Numbered from the stretch's first letter, positions 35,042-43,935 are shown. The stretch: 64,000 nucleotides of DNA from Nonomuraea sp. SYSU D8015 (GCF_008065375.1 NZ_VJYI01000025.1:93538-157537); one strand, 5' to 3'. Program-made: numbers and translations. Notes: generated by a model not told the origin, from the letters alone.

Positions 35042-35216
35042 CCGGTTCGCCTCTCCTTGATCTGGACACGGCAAGCACACTGTGACCGGATCCGCGGGGC
35101 CTTTCCGCGTGTCTTACATAAGGGGTATTAGAGGTAAGGCGGTCGTTCCCCGAGAGTAAGTAAATGGTGTGATCAGATGGCCTGAAGTGGTGTTTCGCCT
35201 CTTTTGTGCCTCGCAG

Positions 35217-35885
35217 CTAGAGGTCACCGCGGACCCAGCGCGGCGTCACCAGCCCCGACTCGTACGCCACCACCACGAGCTGCGCCCGGTCGCGGGCGCC
35301 GAGCTTGCCGAGGATGCGGCTGACGTGCGTCTTCACCGTGGCGTGGCTGAGCACGAGCCGGTCGGCGATCTCCTCGTTGGACAGCCCGGACGCGACCAGG
35401 CCGAGCACCTCCCGCTCGCGCTCGGTCAGCCCGGTCAGCTCGGGCACCGGCCGGGTCACCCGCCCGGCGAACTCGGCGATCAGCCGCCTGGTGACGGCCG
35501 GCGCGATGAGCGCGTCTCCTCTGGCGGCCACCCGGACGGCGTGGATCAGCTCCATCGGCTCGGTGTCCTTGAGCAGGAAGCCGCTGGCCCCGGCGCGGAG
35601 CGCGCCGTAGACGTACTCGTCCATGTCGAACGTCGTGAGGATGACCACCTTCACCCCCGCCAGGGCGGGGTCGGTGACGATGCGGCGGGTGGCCTGGATG
35701 CCGTCGAGCACCGGCATGCGCACGTCCATGAGCACCACGTCCGGCGGTTCCGCGAGGGCCAGGCGCACCGCCTCCTGGCCGTCGCCGGCCTCGCCGATCA
35801 CGCGCAGGTCCGGCTCGCCCTCCAGCATGAGCCGGAACCCGGCCCGCACCAGCCGCTGGTCGTCGGCCAGCAACACGCTGATCAT
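35217..35885 (-). CDS. NarL/LuxR-type response regulator
   Basis: A 222-residue regulator. The receiver begins ISVLLADDQRLVRAGFRLML, with the phosphate-accepting aspartate in VVLMDVRMPVLDG and the Lys in FLLKDTEP. The C-terminal LuxR helix-turn-helix reads LTEREREVLGLVASGLSNEEIADRL and VKTHVSRILGKLG. The start overlaps the stop of the histidine kinase by 4 bases, so they are a pair. Targets are unknown; no other gene in the immediate minus-strand run is co-transcribed with it. Confidence 0.93.
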   Translation of the reverse strand: MISVLLADDQRLVRAGFRLMLEGEPDLRVIGEAGDGQEAVRLALAEPPDVVLMDVRMPVLDGIQATRRIVTDPALAGVKVVILTTFDMDEYVYGALRAGASGFLLKDTEPMELIHAVRVAARGDALIAPAVTRRLIAEFAGRVTRPVPELTGLTEREREVLGLVASGLSNEEIADRLVLSHATVKTHVSRILGKLGARDRAQLVVVAYESGLVTPRWVRGDL

Positions 35886-36958
35886 CGGCGTCCCGCGCGG
35901 TCGTCGCCGGCCGGCAGCGTTGCCCGCACCCGGAAGCCCCCGCCGTCGAGCGGGCCGTACTCCAGGGTGCCGCCCAGCCGCGCCACCCGCTCGGCCATGC
36001 CCGTGAGGCCGCTGCCCTCCGTCCCGCCGGACGCGTTGGCGCCGTCGTCCTCGACGTCGATCGTCAGCTCTCCGCCGGCCACGGCCAGCTCGACGCGGAC
36101 GTGGGTGGCGCCGGCGTGCCGCGCGGTGTTGGTGAGCGCCTCCTGGACGATCCGGTACGCCGCCAGATCCACCTCGGGCCGCAGGCGCACCTCCCGCGGC
36201 TGCCGTAAGCGGACCTCCAGCCCGGCCCGGCGCGCGTTGTCCACCAGCCGTCCGAGCTCGCCGAGCCCGGGATCCTGGCGCAGCTCGCCCACCGTGGCCC
36301 GCAGCTCCCGCAGGGCCTCGGCGCTGGCCTGCTTGATAGCCGCCAGCGCCTCACGCGCCTTCTCCGGCCGGTCGGCGATCCGGTGCAGCGCGGCCCCGGC
36401 CTGGACGTTGATCAGCGACATCGCGTGCCCCACCGCGTCGTGCACGTCCCTGGCGATGCGCAGCCGTTCCTCGATCACCGCGCGCCGCTCCGCCACCACC
36501 AGGTAGGCGCGGCGGTTGCGGGCGGCGGCGCCGAAGGCGATCACCATGAGCAGCCAGCCCGTGATCATGAGGATGTCCTCGGGCGACATGGCCGACCTGA
36601 GCTCCTGCCAGACGGCCCCGGCCACCACCAGCGCCCCGCAGGCCACCGCGATCAGCGGGTGGGTCCGGTCGGCGACCGTGTAGAGGGCCACGATGCAGGC
36701 CACGTAGATCGGGACCTCGGGGTAGCCGTTGGCGAAGTAGAGGGAGGTCAGGGCCATCTCGAGGAGCAGCACGGGCACCGGATGGCGGCGGCGCCACAGC
36801 AACGCGGCGGGGGCCAGGAGGAGCAGCAGATGGCCGTACGGCCACATGGGCGTGAGGTCGGTGCGGCTCACCAGGGGGTAGAGGGCCAGGACGGCGGCGA
36901 CGGCCAGCGCCACGAGGACGTCCGCCACCGCGCCGCGCGGCCGCCACGAGAGCGCCAT
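35882..36958 (-). CDS. Sensor histidine kinase (NarL-partner, HisKA_3 type)
   Basis: A 358-residue kinase with about five or six N-terminal membrane segments and no large external domain, so it probably senses the membrane or a small ligand. The phosphoacceptor is in ARDVHDAVGHAMSLINVQAGAAL (HisKA_3), and the ATPase domain has RIVQEALTNTARHAGATHV and GSGLTGMAERVARLGG. It precedes and overlaps the response regulator gene. This architecture is like DesK/LiaS-type kinases that monitor envelope state; that comparison is by type only. Confidence 0.93.
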   Translation of the reverse strand: MALSWRPRGAVADVLVALAVAAVLALYPLVSRTDLTPMWPYGHLLLLLAPAALLWRRRHPVPVLLLEMALTSLYFANGYPEVPIYVACIVALYTVADRTHPLIAVACGALVVAGAVWQELRSAMSPEDILMITGWLLMVIAFGAAARNRRAYLVVAERRAVIEERLRIARDVHDAVGHAMSLINVQAGAALHRIADRPEKAREALAAIKQASAEALRELRATVGELRQDPGLGELGRLVDNARRAGLEVRLRQPREVRLRPEVDLAAYRIVQEALTNTARHAGATHVRVELAVAGGELTIDVEDDGANASGGTEGSGLTGMAERVARLGGTLEYGPLDGGGFRVRATLPAGDDRAGRR

Positions 36959-37011
36959 GGGTTCAGCTTAATGACGGGACCGGTCCTCCGCGTCCGCGTC
37001 GCCCGATGGGG

Positions 37012-37848
37012 TCAGGCGCTGATAACGGCGGCCTCTTCGGCCTCGACCTCGCGGTTCCAGTCCTTCTTGACCGCGCGCCAGCCCTCGTCGTCGACCCCGG
37101 CCCGCCAGTAGCCGGAGATCGACAGCCGGTCCAGGCTGATGCCCCGCTCGATGCGCAGGTGGCGGCGCAGCTGCTTGATGAAGCCCGCCTCGCCGTGCAC
37201 GAACGCGTGCACGTCACCTTCCGGGAACTCCAGCCCGCGTACCGCCGCGACCAGCAGCTCGCCCACGGGCCGCCCGTCGCGATACAGCCAGGAGATCCGC
37301 GCGTCGGCGGCCGTGCCGAGCTTCAGCTCGTCCTGCGGCCCGTCCACCTCTACCAGGACGTGCGCGAGCGCCCCCTCCGGGAGCGCCTCCAGCGAGGCCG
37401 CGATGGCCGGCAGCGCGCTCTCGTCTCCCACCAGGAGGTGCCAGTCCGCCTCGGGGTCCGGCGCGTAGCCGCCGCCGGGGCCCAGCATCAGCACGACGTC
37501 ACCGGGCTTCGCCCGCTCGGCCCACGGCCCGGCCAAGCCCTCGTCGCCGTGGACGACGAAGTCGAGCGTCAGCTCGCGGGCGTCCGGGTCCCAGGCTCGC
37601 ACGGTGTACGTGCGCAGCCGCGGCCACAGCTCGCGCGGCATGGTCTCGCGGCAGGCCTTCACGCTGAACGGCTCGGGATAGTCGACGCCCTCGTAGGGGA
37701 AGACGATCTTCACGTAGTGGTCGGTCAGGCCGGAGATGGCGAAGTCGGCCAGCCCGTCGCCGCCGACCACGATCCGGATCATGTGCGGCGAGAGCCGCTC
37801 GGTCCGCAGGACGACGCCACGGTGATGATCCGCGGGCTTGTCAGCCAT
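37012..37848 (-). CDS. Siderophore-interacting protein (ferric-siderophore reductase)
   Basis: A 278-residue FAD/NAD(P)H reductase of the ViuB/SIP family that releases iron from imported ferric siderophores. The FAD-binding domain has the RLRTYTVRAWD motif and DFVVHGDEGLAGPWAERAKPGD. The NAD(P)H part has LLVGDESALPAIAASLEALP and VHAFVHGEAGFIKQLRRHL, ending SISGYWRAGVDDEGW. A perfect palindromic iron box (37871-37886) lies 22 bases before the ATG. It should therefore be induced under iron limitation by loss of a DtxR/IdeR repressor. No siderophore transporter is in the window. Confidence 0.95.
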   Translation of the reverse strand: MADKPADHHRGVVLRTERLSPHMIRIVVGGDGLADFAISGLTDHYVKIVFPYEGVDYPEPFSVKACRETMPRELWPRLRTYTVRAWDPDARELTLDFVVHGDEGLAGPWAERAKPGDVVLMLGPGGGYAPDPEADWHLLVGDESALPAIAASLEALPEGALAHVLVEVDGPQDELKLGTAADARISWLYRDGRPVGELLVAAVRGLEFPEGDVHAFVHGEAGFIKQLRRHLRIERGISLDRLSISGYWRAGVDDEGWRAVKKDWNREVEAEEAAVISA

Positions 37849-37870
37849 GAAGAACTGTCCCCCCTGACGA

Positions 37871-37886
37871 AGTTAGGTATACCTAA
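37871..37886. promoter_or_regulatory. DtxR/IdeR-type iron box
   Basis: GTTAGGTATACCTAAC is a perfect 16-base palindrome matching the TTAGGnnnnnnCCTAA pattern of DtxR/IdeR/DmdR sites. It precedes the siderophore-interacting protein start at 37848. Confidence 0.88.
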
Positions 37887-37938
37887 CCTTACACGGTGCG
37901 AGGCGCGCGTTGCCAGTGGGGTGGGGATCTTCGCCGAA

Positions 37939-38916
37939 TCAGGCCGCCGCCGCGTCGTCCATGGCCACGGGGCCGGCGCCCACCGCGGCCAGGAACTCCG
38001 CCATGTGCCGGAACGCCAGCCGCGCCTCGGGCAACAGGTCGGCCAGAATCGGGAAGACGTGGGGCATACACCGCCATTCTTCGTACCGTACCGCCACCCC
38101 GGCGCGCCGCGCCCGCTCGGCCACCCGCCGCGCCTCGTCACGCAGCACCTCGGTGGACCCCGTCAGGATCATGAGCGGTGGCAGCCCCGTGAAGTCCCCG
38201 TACACCGGCGAGACCAGCGGATCGCGCGGGTCCAGGCCCGACGTCCACCGGCGCGCCAGCCACCGTACCCGGCCGGCCGGGAGGAGAGGGTCCTGCCATC
38301 GGTTCGCGCGGCGCGGAATGTCGGTCAGGTCCGCCCAGGGCGACAGGCAGATCGCGGCGGCCGGCAGCGGCCTCCCCCGCTCCCGCAGCGCCAGCAGGGT
38401 GGCCAGCGTCAGGTGGCCGCCGGCGGAGTCGCCCGCGACGATGACGTCCTCGGGCGCGTGGCCGCGCCGCAGCAGGCAGTCGTACGCGTCCAGGGCGTCG
38501 GCCAGCGAGTCCGCCAGCTTGTACACCGGGCCCTGGCGATAGTCGAGCGCCAGGACCGGCCGCCTGGCCGCCACCGACAGCCGCCACGTGATGGACCGGT
38601 GCGTACGCGGCGAGCACGCGAAGTACCCTCCGCCGTGGAAGTACAGCACCGCCTTGCTCTCGTCGAGCCCCTGCCCGGCGCGCACCCACTCGCCGCCGCA
38701 GTCCGATAACACCTCCGGCACGATCGAGACGTGCGCCGGTTGGGGCACCTGGACCAGGCGCGTGACCTCGCCGAGGCGCGCCGCGCCGACCAGAGCGAGC
38801 GGATGGCGCATCAAGAGCGTGGACGCCGGCTTCAACGTCCCGCGCATCAGACCTGTCAGCACGCGGGCCTGCCAGCTCAAGGGGTATCCGGGAACCACAT
38901 CCCCGTCGATCTGCAT
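37939..38916 (-). CDS. Alpha/beta hydrolase, hormone-sensitive-lipase family esterase
   Basis: A 325-residue serine esterase. The oxyanion motif is VLYFHGGGYFACSP, the nucleophile elbow is VIVAGDSAGGHLTLA, the acid lies in LTGSTEVLRDEARR and the histidine in CMPHVFPIL, so the catalytic triad is complete. AAGGAGATC-like sequence precedes the ATG. It is monocistronic, and the 23 bases between its end and the iron-box region contain no other gene. Substrate is probably a short-chain ester; nothing nearby narrows it. Confidence 0.92.
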   Translation of the reverse strand: MQIDGDVVPGYPLSWQARVLTGLMRGTLKPASTLLMRHPLALVGAARLGEVTRLVQVPQPAHVSIVPEVLSDCGGEWVRAGQGLDESKAVLYFHGGGYFACSPRTHRSITWRLSVAARRPVLALDYRQGPVYKLADSLADALDAYDCLLRRGHAPEDVIVAGDSAGGHLTLATLLALRERGRPLPAAAICLSPWADLTDIPRRANRWQDPLLPAGRVRWLARRWTSGLDPRDPLVSPVYGDFTGLPPLMILTGSTEVLRDEARRVAERARRAGVAVRYEEWRCMPHVFPILADLLPEARLAFRHMAEFLAAVGAGPVAMDDAAAA

Positions 38917-39022
38917 AAAAGAGCCTCCGAAGGATCTCCTTCCCCTTTAAGGAGGTTCCTACCGGCTAGTAAGTATCTCCTCGCTTACACGGACATTTCG
39001 GCGTTGTGTCACGCTGGTGGAC

Positions 39023-39418
39023 ATGTCCGGATATTCGGGGACTCCGCTCCCCCGCAAGCTCGGCGTCAAGCCCGGGCACCGGGTGCTGGCGCTCGCCGCC
39101 CCGGACGGCCTCGACCTGGGAGAACCCGAAGCGGAGGTGCACCGGACGGCGGACGGGGAGCCGTACGACGTCATCCTGGTCTTCTGCCCGGACTTCGCCG
39201 CGCTGCACGACGCCTTCCCCGTCGCAAAGGCCTGCCTGGCCAAGAACGGCGGTCTCTGGGTGTGCTGGCCCAAGCGCTCGAGCAAGATCCCCACGGACCT
39301 GTCGGAGAACCCGATCCGGGACTACGGCCTGTCCATGGGCCTCGTCGACAACAAGGTCGCCGCCATCGACGCCACCTGGTCGGGCCTCCGCTTCGTCTAC
39401 CGCCTCACCGACCGCTGA
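39023..39418 (+). CDS. DUF3052 family protein
   Basis: A soluble protein of about 131 residues, starting MSGYSGTPLPRKLGVKPGHRVL, with YDVILVFCPDFAALHDAFPVAK in part and GGLWVCWPKRSSKIPTDLSENPIRDYGLSMGLVDNKVAAIDATWSGLRFVYR in part. This is the compact DUF3052 fold common in actinobacteria. Its function is not known. A GTG two codons upstream (39017) is an alternative start. A hairpin at 39526-39552 separates it from the convergent copper-protein gene. Confidence 0.88.
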   Translation: MSGYSGTPLPRKLGVKPGHRVLALAAPDGLDLGEPEAEVHRTADGEPYDVILVFCPDFAALHDAFPVAKACLAKNGGLWVCWPKRSSKIPTDLSENPIRDYGLSMGLVDNKVAAIDATWSGLRFVYRLTDR

Positions 39419-39525
39419 CCCCACACGCGCAGGGGCCGTCCGGCCGGCGGGGACGGGTCCGGCGGCCCCGCAGGCCGATCCACTACAGGAGCCGTCCTAT
39501 GCGGGACCGGACGCCTCTGGGTGCG

Positions 39526-39552
39526 CCGGGCGCCCGAGTGACGAGCGCCCGG
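39526..39552. terminator. Probable terminator between convergent genes
   Basis: CCGGGCGC (39526-39533) pairs with GCGCCCGG (39545-39552) over an 11-base loop. It lies between DUF3052 and the convergent YcnI-like gene. Confidence 0.5.
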
Positions 39553-39583
39553 GTGCCAGGCGTGGCCGGCGGACAGCCGGACG

Positions 39584-40318
39584 TCAGGTGGTGGGGCGGC
39601 GGCGGAGGGCGAGTGCGGCGATGACGACGCCGATGGCGCCCACCGCCAGGCCCGCGCCGCCCAGCAGACGGGCGGTGCCGTCAGATGCCGACGAGTCGGC
39701 GACCGGCGTGCCGACCGTCGGCGAGCCGGAGGCGGAAGCAGCGGCGGGGGCGGTGGTGGTGGTGGCCGATCCGTGGGACGAGGAGGAGGCGGCGGGCACG
39801 AGCTTGAGCAACGGGGCAGGGTGCTCGGGCTCCGTCCCGTCCGCCTTCGGTGCCTCCGACCAGTCGACGACCTCACCGTTCGAGTACGTCTGCTTCGTCG
39901 GGAACAGCAGCTGATCCGTGTCCTTGGGCAACTGCCCCATGGACACCTCGAACTCCTGGAACTCACCCGGGTTGATCTTGCCTCCCGACCAGACGACCTT
40001 GGTGACGGCCTCCTCCAGCTCGCCGTACTCGGTCTTGACCGGCGTCGGCAGCTTGCCCTCCGTCACCTTCACCTCCCACCCGGGCAACGGCTTGACCGAC
40101 ACGAACGCCAGCGGGTGGTCGGCGGGGAAGGTGACCTCGATCTTGGTGGTCGAGGCGTTGTCGCGCTCGTTCGGGACCCGGAAGGCGACCTTGGTGAACC
40201 CGCCCTGCTCGGCGGTGCCCGGCTGGATGGTGACGTGGGCCAGCGCGGGCAGAGCCAGCCCGGCGGTGAGGGCGGCGGTGGCGGCGAGCACGGTCGCGGC
40301 TCGGCGTACGAAGGACAT
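39584..40318 (-). CDS. YcnI-like copper-binding protein (DUF1775)
   Basis: A 244-residue secreted or membrane-tethered protein. The signal peptide ends LALPALA and the mature protein would start with HVTIQPG, placing a histidine at the N-terminus as in YcnI, where it forms a monohistidine brace for Cu(II) with a conserved Trp. The DUF1775 domain follows (FRVPNERDNASTTKIEVTFP, WEVKVTEGKLPTP, VVWSGGKINPGEFQEF). A Ser/Thr/Ala linker and C-terminal helix (AGLAVGAIGVVIAALAL) anchor it. The gene before it is a small membrane protein on the same strand. Copper binding or uptake is the likely role. Confidence 0.92.
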   Translation of the reverse strand: MSFVRRAATVLAATAALTAGLALPALAHVTIQPGTAEQGGFTKVAFRVPNERDNASTTKIEVTFPADHPLAFVSVKPLPGWEVKVTEGKLPTPVKTEYGELEEAVTKVVWSGGKINPGEFQEFEVSMGQLPKDTDQLLFPTKQTYSNGEVVDWSEAPKADGTEPEHPAPLLKLVPAASSSSHGSATTTTAPAAASASGSPTVGTPVADSSASDGTARLLGGAGLAVGAIGVVIAALALRRRPTT

Positions 40319-40364
40319 GGCGAAACTCCACTTGGCTGATGAAAAGAGAAGAGGTGTCAGAAGG

Positions 40365-40898
40365 TCAGGCGGGAAGTGGAGGACCGCGCCTGGCCAGACA
40401 GTGCCGGAACCCCGGCTGGAGCGGGACGACCCGGGTGAAGACGATCGGCGCGAACGGCCGCACGGCGGGCGCCGCGACGGCGATCAGCAGCGTGAACCGA
40501 CGGCCGAGGCGGCGCAGCAGCGCCCAGAGCGCGCCTTCGCCGCGTGCCAGCCACAGACCCGTGACGACGGTGGCCGTCAGGTGGGCGGCCAGCATGCCGG
40601 CGTTGACCGCCAGCCCCTCCCCGTGCCCATGGACGGAGACGTAGGCCGTCTGCTCGCCCGCGAACAGCTCGTGCAGCCCGAGCTGCGCCACGACGAGCAC
40701 GACGTTGATCGTCGCCGGCGAGCGCTCCCTGCCGCACAGCGCCAGCCCGAGCCCGGCCACCACGGCCAGCCCGAGCCCCGCGGCCCACGGCTCGGGCCCC
40801 GAGCCGCCGCCCAGCAGGTGGGCGAGCGCGGCGAGGGTCACGCAGACGGCGGAGAAGGCCGCCGTCCGCGCGAGCCGGAGGGGGAGTTGCGCACGCAT
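40365..40898 (-). CDS. Membrane protein co-located with YcnI
   Basis: A protein of about 177 residues with four or five hydrophobic segments (TAAFSAVCVTLAALAHLL, AAGLGLAVVAGLGLALCG, VLVVAQLGLHELFAG and others) and several histidines in external loops (VSVHGHGEGLAVN and LAAHLTATVV). It ends 46 bases before the YcnI gene, so the two probably share a transcript and a metal-related role. I prefer the ATG at 40898 to one at 40919 because the basic N-terminus then leads straight into the first helix. No named family is recognised. Confidence 0.7.
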   Translation of the reverse strand: MRAQLPLRLARTAAFSAVCVTLAALAHLLGGGSGPEPWAAGLGLAVVAGLGLALCGRERSPATINVVLVVAQLGLHELFAGEQTAYVSVHGHGEGLAVNAGMLAAHLTATVVTGLWLARGEGALWALLRRLGRRFTLLIAVAAPAVRPFAPIVFTRVVPLQPGFRHCLARRGPPLPA

Positions 40899-41010
40899 GG
40901 GTGTGCCACATCGTCTCACGGGGCAGGGTCAGATGAGACCTCGAATGCACAATGCCTGGTAACTCAAACAGCTTTGTCGCTAGTGTCGTGCCGATTACGT
41001 TGACATAGAG

Positions 41011-41496
41011 GTGAGAACGTTGCGGCACTTGGCTGGATTGCTCGTCGGGCTCGTGGTGACGGTGGCCGTGCTCGGAGGCGGGGGCTGGGCCGTGCAGCAA
41101 GCTGTCGGCAACGCGGCGGCGACCCCGCCGGACAGCCAGAAGATGTGGATCGCACTCGGGGCGATGGCCGCGGTCGGCCTCGTCTTCGGGCTCGTGGTGG
41201 CGGGCAGGATCTCACCCCTCGCGACGTTCGTGCCGTCCATGGTCCTGCTGGCGTGGACGGTCGTCTACGCGCTCGACATGAACCGGGCGCTGTCCCTCAT
41301 CCCGGCCGAGCCGTCGGTGAACCAGATCATCAGGGAGGCCGGCCAAGGCGCCAGGACCCTGCTGACGACGGGCGTGTTCGCGCTGATGGGCGTGGCGCTG
41401 TTCATCCCGGTGCTGATGCCGTCGCGCTGGTCGCGCCAGCGCGACGACATGGACGAGGACTACGAGGCCGCGCCCGAGAGCAGCAACTACTACTGA
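41011..41496 (+). CDS. Hypothetical four-helix membrane protein
   Basis: A 158-161-residue membrane protein with hydrophobic segments LVGLVVTVAVLGGGGWAV, MWIALGAMAAVGLVFGLVVAG, FVPSMVLLAWTVVYALDM and LLTTGVFALMGVALFIPVLM, then an acidic C-terminal tail ending SNYY. Families of this type are widespread in actinobacteria without known function. The start is GTG 41011 or, more likely from the GAGGTG at 41008-41013, TTG 41020. Its last 7 bases overlap the end of the convergent ABC ATPase gene. Confidence 0.7.
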   Translation: MRTLRHLAGLLVGLVVTVAVLGGGGWAVQQAVGNAAATPPDSQKMWIALGAMAAVGLVFGLVVAGRISPLATFVPSMVLLAWTVVYALDMNRALSLIPAEPSVNQIIREAGQGARTLLTTGVFALMGVALFIPVLMPSRWSRQRDDMDEDYEAAPESSNYY

Positions 41497-42239
41497 GCGG
41501 TGCTGCCCGTGTAGAGGCGGGTGACGACATCCTCGATCGTGGACTGGTCGGGGGCCGTGGCCATCAACTCCTCCAGTGTCCCGTCGAATGACAGCCGCCC
41601 GTGGTCGATGAGCATCACGCGGCGGCACAGGCGTTCGATGTCGCCGAGGTCGTGCGTGGTCAGCAGCACGGTGGTGCCCTGCTCGGCGTTGAGGCGTCGC
41701 AGGAAGTCCCGGATGCCGGCCTTGCTCACCACGTCGAGCCCGATCGTGGGCTCGTCCAGCACCAGCACGTCGGGCGCGTGCAGCAGCGCGGCGGCCAGGT
41801 CGCCGCGCATACGCTGCCCCAGGCTGAGCTGCCGCACCGGCGTGCGCAGGAACCCGCCGAGGTCGAGCGTCTCGGTCAGCTCGGCGAGCCGGGACGTGAA
41901 CGCGACGCGGTCGACCTTGTAGAGCAGCCGGATCAGCTCGAAGCTGTCGGCCAGCGGCAGGTCCCACCACAACGTGGTGCGCTGCCCGAACACCACCCCG
42001 ATCCGTCGCGCGAGCGCGGTGCGCCGGCGCGACGGGTCCAGCCCGGCCACGCGCACCCGGCCGGAGGTGGGTGTGAGGATGCCGCACAGCATCTTGATCG
42101 TGGTGGACTTGCCCGCGCCGTTGGGCCCGAGGTAGCCGACGAACTCCCCTGCCGACACGGTGAACGACAGGTCGCGGACGGCGTGGACGACGTTTCTCTT
42201 CACCTTGAACGAGCGTCCCGCCCGGTCGAGCTCGATCAT
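41490..42239 (-). CDS. ABC-2 type transporter ATP-binding protein
   Basis: A 249-residue ATPase of an exporter. The Walker A motif is GPNGAGKST, the Q-loop lies in GVVFGQRTTLWWDLPLADSF, the signature is LSLGQRMRGDLAAALLH, Walker B is VLVLDEPTIGLD and the switch histidine is in LLTTHDLGDIERLC. The WWDLP feature after the Q-loop is typical of NatA-like ATPases paired with DUF990-type permeases. It follows the two permease genes with a single base between stop and start. The cargo is unknown. Confidence 0.93.
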   Translation of the reverse strand: MIELDRAGRSFKVKRNVVHAVRDLSFTVSAGEFVGYLGPNGAGKSTTIKMLCGILTPTSGRVRVAGLDPSRRRTALARRIGVVFGQRTTLWWDLPLADSFELIRLLYKVDRVAFTSRLAELTETLDLGGFLRTPVRQLSLGQRMRGDLAAALLHAPDVLVLDEPTIGLDVVSKAGIRDFLRRLNAEQGTTVLLTTHDLGDIERLCRRVMLIDHGRLSFDGTLEELMATAPDQSTIEDVVTRLYTGSTAQ

Positions 42240-42240
42240 C

Positions 42241-43029
42241 CTAACTCCCCGTTGATCGGTAGTGCCTGATGCCCTGACGCCAGGCCAGCGCGGCCAGCAG
42301 GGCCAGGACCAGCGCGGCGGCCGGCCCGAGGAACCTCATGAACTCCGGTGTGCCGAAGGGATCGTCCTCGCCCAGCACGTACAGGCCGGGCTGCCAGTTG
42401 ATGAAGGCCAGCGGGAGGACGTACGTGACTCCCCTGACCAGGTCGCGGCCGTAGATGGCGAGCGGGTACTGGCTGAGCTGCTGACTGCCGTAGGTGAAGG
42501 AGCTGCTCACCTCCGGCGCGTCGGTCAGCACGAACTGCAGCGCCCCGGCCAGCGTCCACAGCGCGGTGAAGATGACCATGCCCGTGATCACCATGACGGG
42601 GATCATCCAGGCGCGCCGCCAGTCGAGGTCGAGCGCGGCGATGGAGTAGCCGAGCACCACGCTCGCCTGGAGGACCCGCCCCGCCCGGTTGGGGGTGAAA
42701 CGGTCGGTGGCGAGCTGGATCCACGCGCTGACCGGCCTGATCAGGAACGTGTCGAGCGTGCCGGCCTTGATGTGCTGGCTCACCCGGTCGATGTTGCTGA
42801 CGAAAAGGTCGCAGACGGTGAAGGAGACGCTCGAGGTGCCGTAGAGGAAGAGGACCTCCTCGCGGGAGAACCCGGCGAGCGTGGTCGTGTTGGCGAAGAT
42901 GACCAGGATGACGGCCACGTCGAGGCTGGCGATGACGATGCCGCCCAGGGTCATCAGCCAGAACGACACGGGGTAGGCCGCGGCGGCGCGGGTCCAGGTC
43001 CAGGCCAGCAGGAAGTAGGTCCTAACCAC
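42241..43029 (-). CDS. ABC-2 type transporter permease
   Basis: A 262-residue six-helix membrane protein of the ABC-2/DUF990 type, with FWLMTLGGIVIASLDVAVILVIF, ISQHIKAGTLDTFLIRPVSAWIQL-like (VSQHIKAGTLDTFLIRPVS) and QLSQYPLAIYGRDLVRGVTYVLPLAFINW in part. The IKxGxLDxxLIRP cytoplasmic segment is characteristic. Its start overlaps the previous permease by 8 bases and it is one base before the ATPase gene, so the three make one exporter. Confidence 0.88.
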   Translation of the reverse strand: MVRTYFLLAWTWTRAAAAYPVSFWLMTLGGIVIASLDVAVILVIFANTTTLAGFSREEVLFLYGTSSVSFTVCDLFVSNIDRVSQHIKAGTLDTFLIRPVSAWIQLATDRFTPNRAGRVLQASVVLGYSIAALDLDWRRAWMIPVMVITGMVIFTALWTLAGALQFVLTDAPEVSSSFTYGSQQLSQYPLAIYGRDLVRGVTYVLPLAFINWQPGLYVLGEDDPFGTPEFMRFLGPAAALVLALLAALAWRQGIRHYRSTGS

Positions 43030-43837
43030 CCTGGATCACCACCTTGTGGCGGATCGCCCTGGTGGCGAGCGCGCCGAGCCCGAGCAGGACCGCCGCCCAG
43101 AACGCCTGGAGGGCGAACGTCTCCAGGACCGGGGCCTTGCCGAGGTAGAGGTCGGTGGGCATCTGGACCATGGCGGCCCACGGCAGCGCGGCGGCCAGGT
43201 CGCCGAGCCAGCCCGGGAAGATGTGGAGGGGCAGCATCAACCCGGAGAAGAAGGTCGACAGGACCAGCGACAGCACCGCGACGCCCCGATCGTCGACCAG
43301 CCAGCAGACCGACAGCGCGATCAGGTAGCGCCAGCCGAAGCTGACCAGCACCCCGAGCGCGAACCCGCTCAGGAACGCCGCCCACCGGCCGGGATCGGCG
43401 GGCACGACGATGCCGAACAACGCCGCGCCGAGCAGCATCGGCGGCAGGCCGCGGACCACGAACAGGTAGGCGGCCCTGCCCAGGTCCTCCGCCAGCGACC
43501 AGAGCTGGAGCGAGGCCGGGCGGACCAGGTCGAGCGCGATGTCGCCGCTGCGGATGCGCTCGGGGAGGCCGAGGCCGCCGCCGAACAGCTGCATCGGCCC
43601 GATGAACGCCTGGGTGATGAAGCAGTAGGTGATGGCGTCGGCGATGTCGTAGCCGGCCAGCCCGGGGCGGGCCTGCCACAGGGCGATGAGGATGTAGGCG
43701 CGCAGGACGCCGAACACGCTGTTGGTGAACGCGCCGGCGAGCGCTGCCCAGACGTAGGTGGCGTGCTTGCGGAAGCCGTACCGGACGAGCCGGGCATAAA
43801 GCGGTATGGTTTTGCACCTCCGGATGTGTGAGGACAT
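43022..43837 (-). CDS. ABC-2 type transporter permease
   Basis: A permease of about 271 residues and six helices, paired with the next gene. The cytoplasmic segment RIRSGDIALDLVRPASLQLWSL matches the counterpart in its partner. Other marks are FITQAFIGPMQLFGGG and STFFSGLMLPLHIFPGWL. The start is uncertain: ATG 43837 and GTG 43864 both lack a good ribosome site, while GGAGGTG just inside the gene (near 43820) has no standard start after it. It heads the three-gene exporter operon. Confidence 0.85.
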   Translation of the reverse strand: MSSHIRRCKTIPLYARLVRYGFRKHATYVWAALAGAFTNSVFGVLRAYILIALWQARPGLAGYDIADAITYCFITQAFIGPMQLFGGGLGLPERIRSGDIALDLVRPASLQLWSLAEDLGRAAYLFVVRGLPPMLLGAALFGIVVPADPGRWAAFLSGFALGVLVSFGWRYLIALSVCWLVDDRGVAVLSLVLSTFFSGLMLPLHIFPGWLGDLAAALPWAAMVQMPTDLYLGKAPVLETFALQAFWAAVLLGLGALATRAIRHKVVIQGG

Positions 43838-43935
43838 GGCTACGCGCCGTGTCCGGACCCGCACACGGGTCTGCCGACGGAAAGCATGGAATTATCCGTC
43901 GGCGGCGCGGCCGTCCGCAACGCCATAAACGCGGC

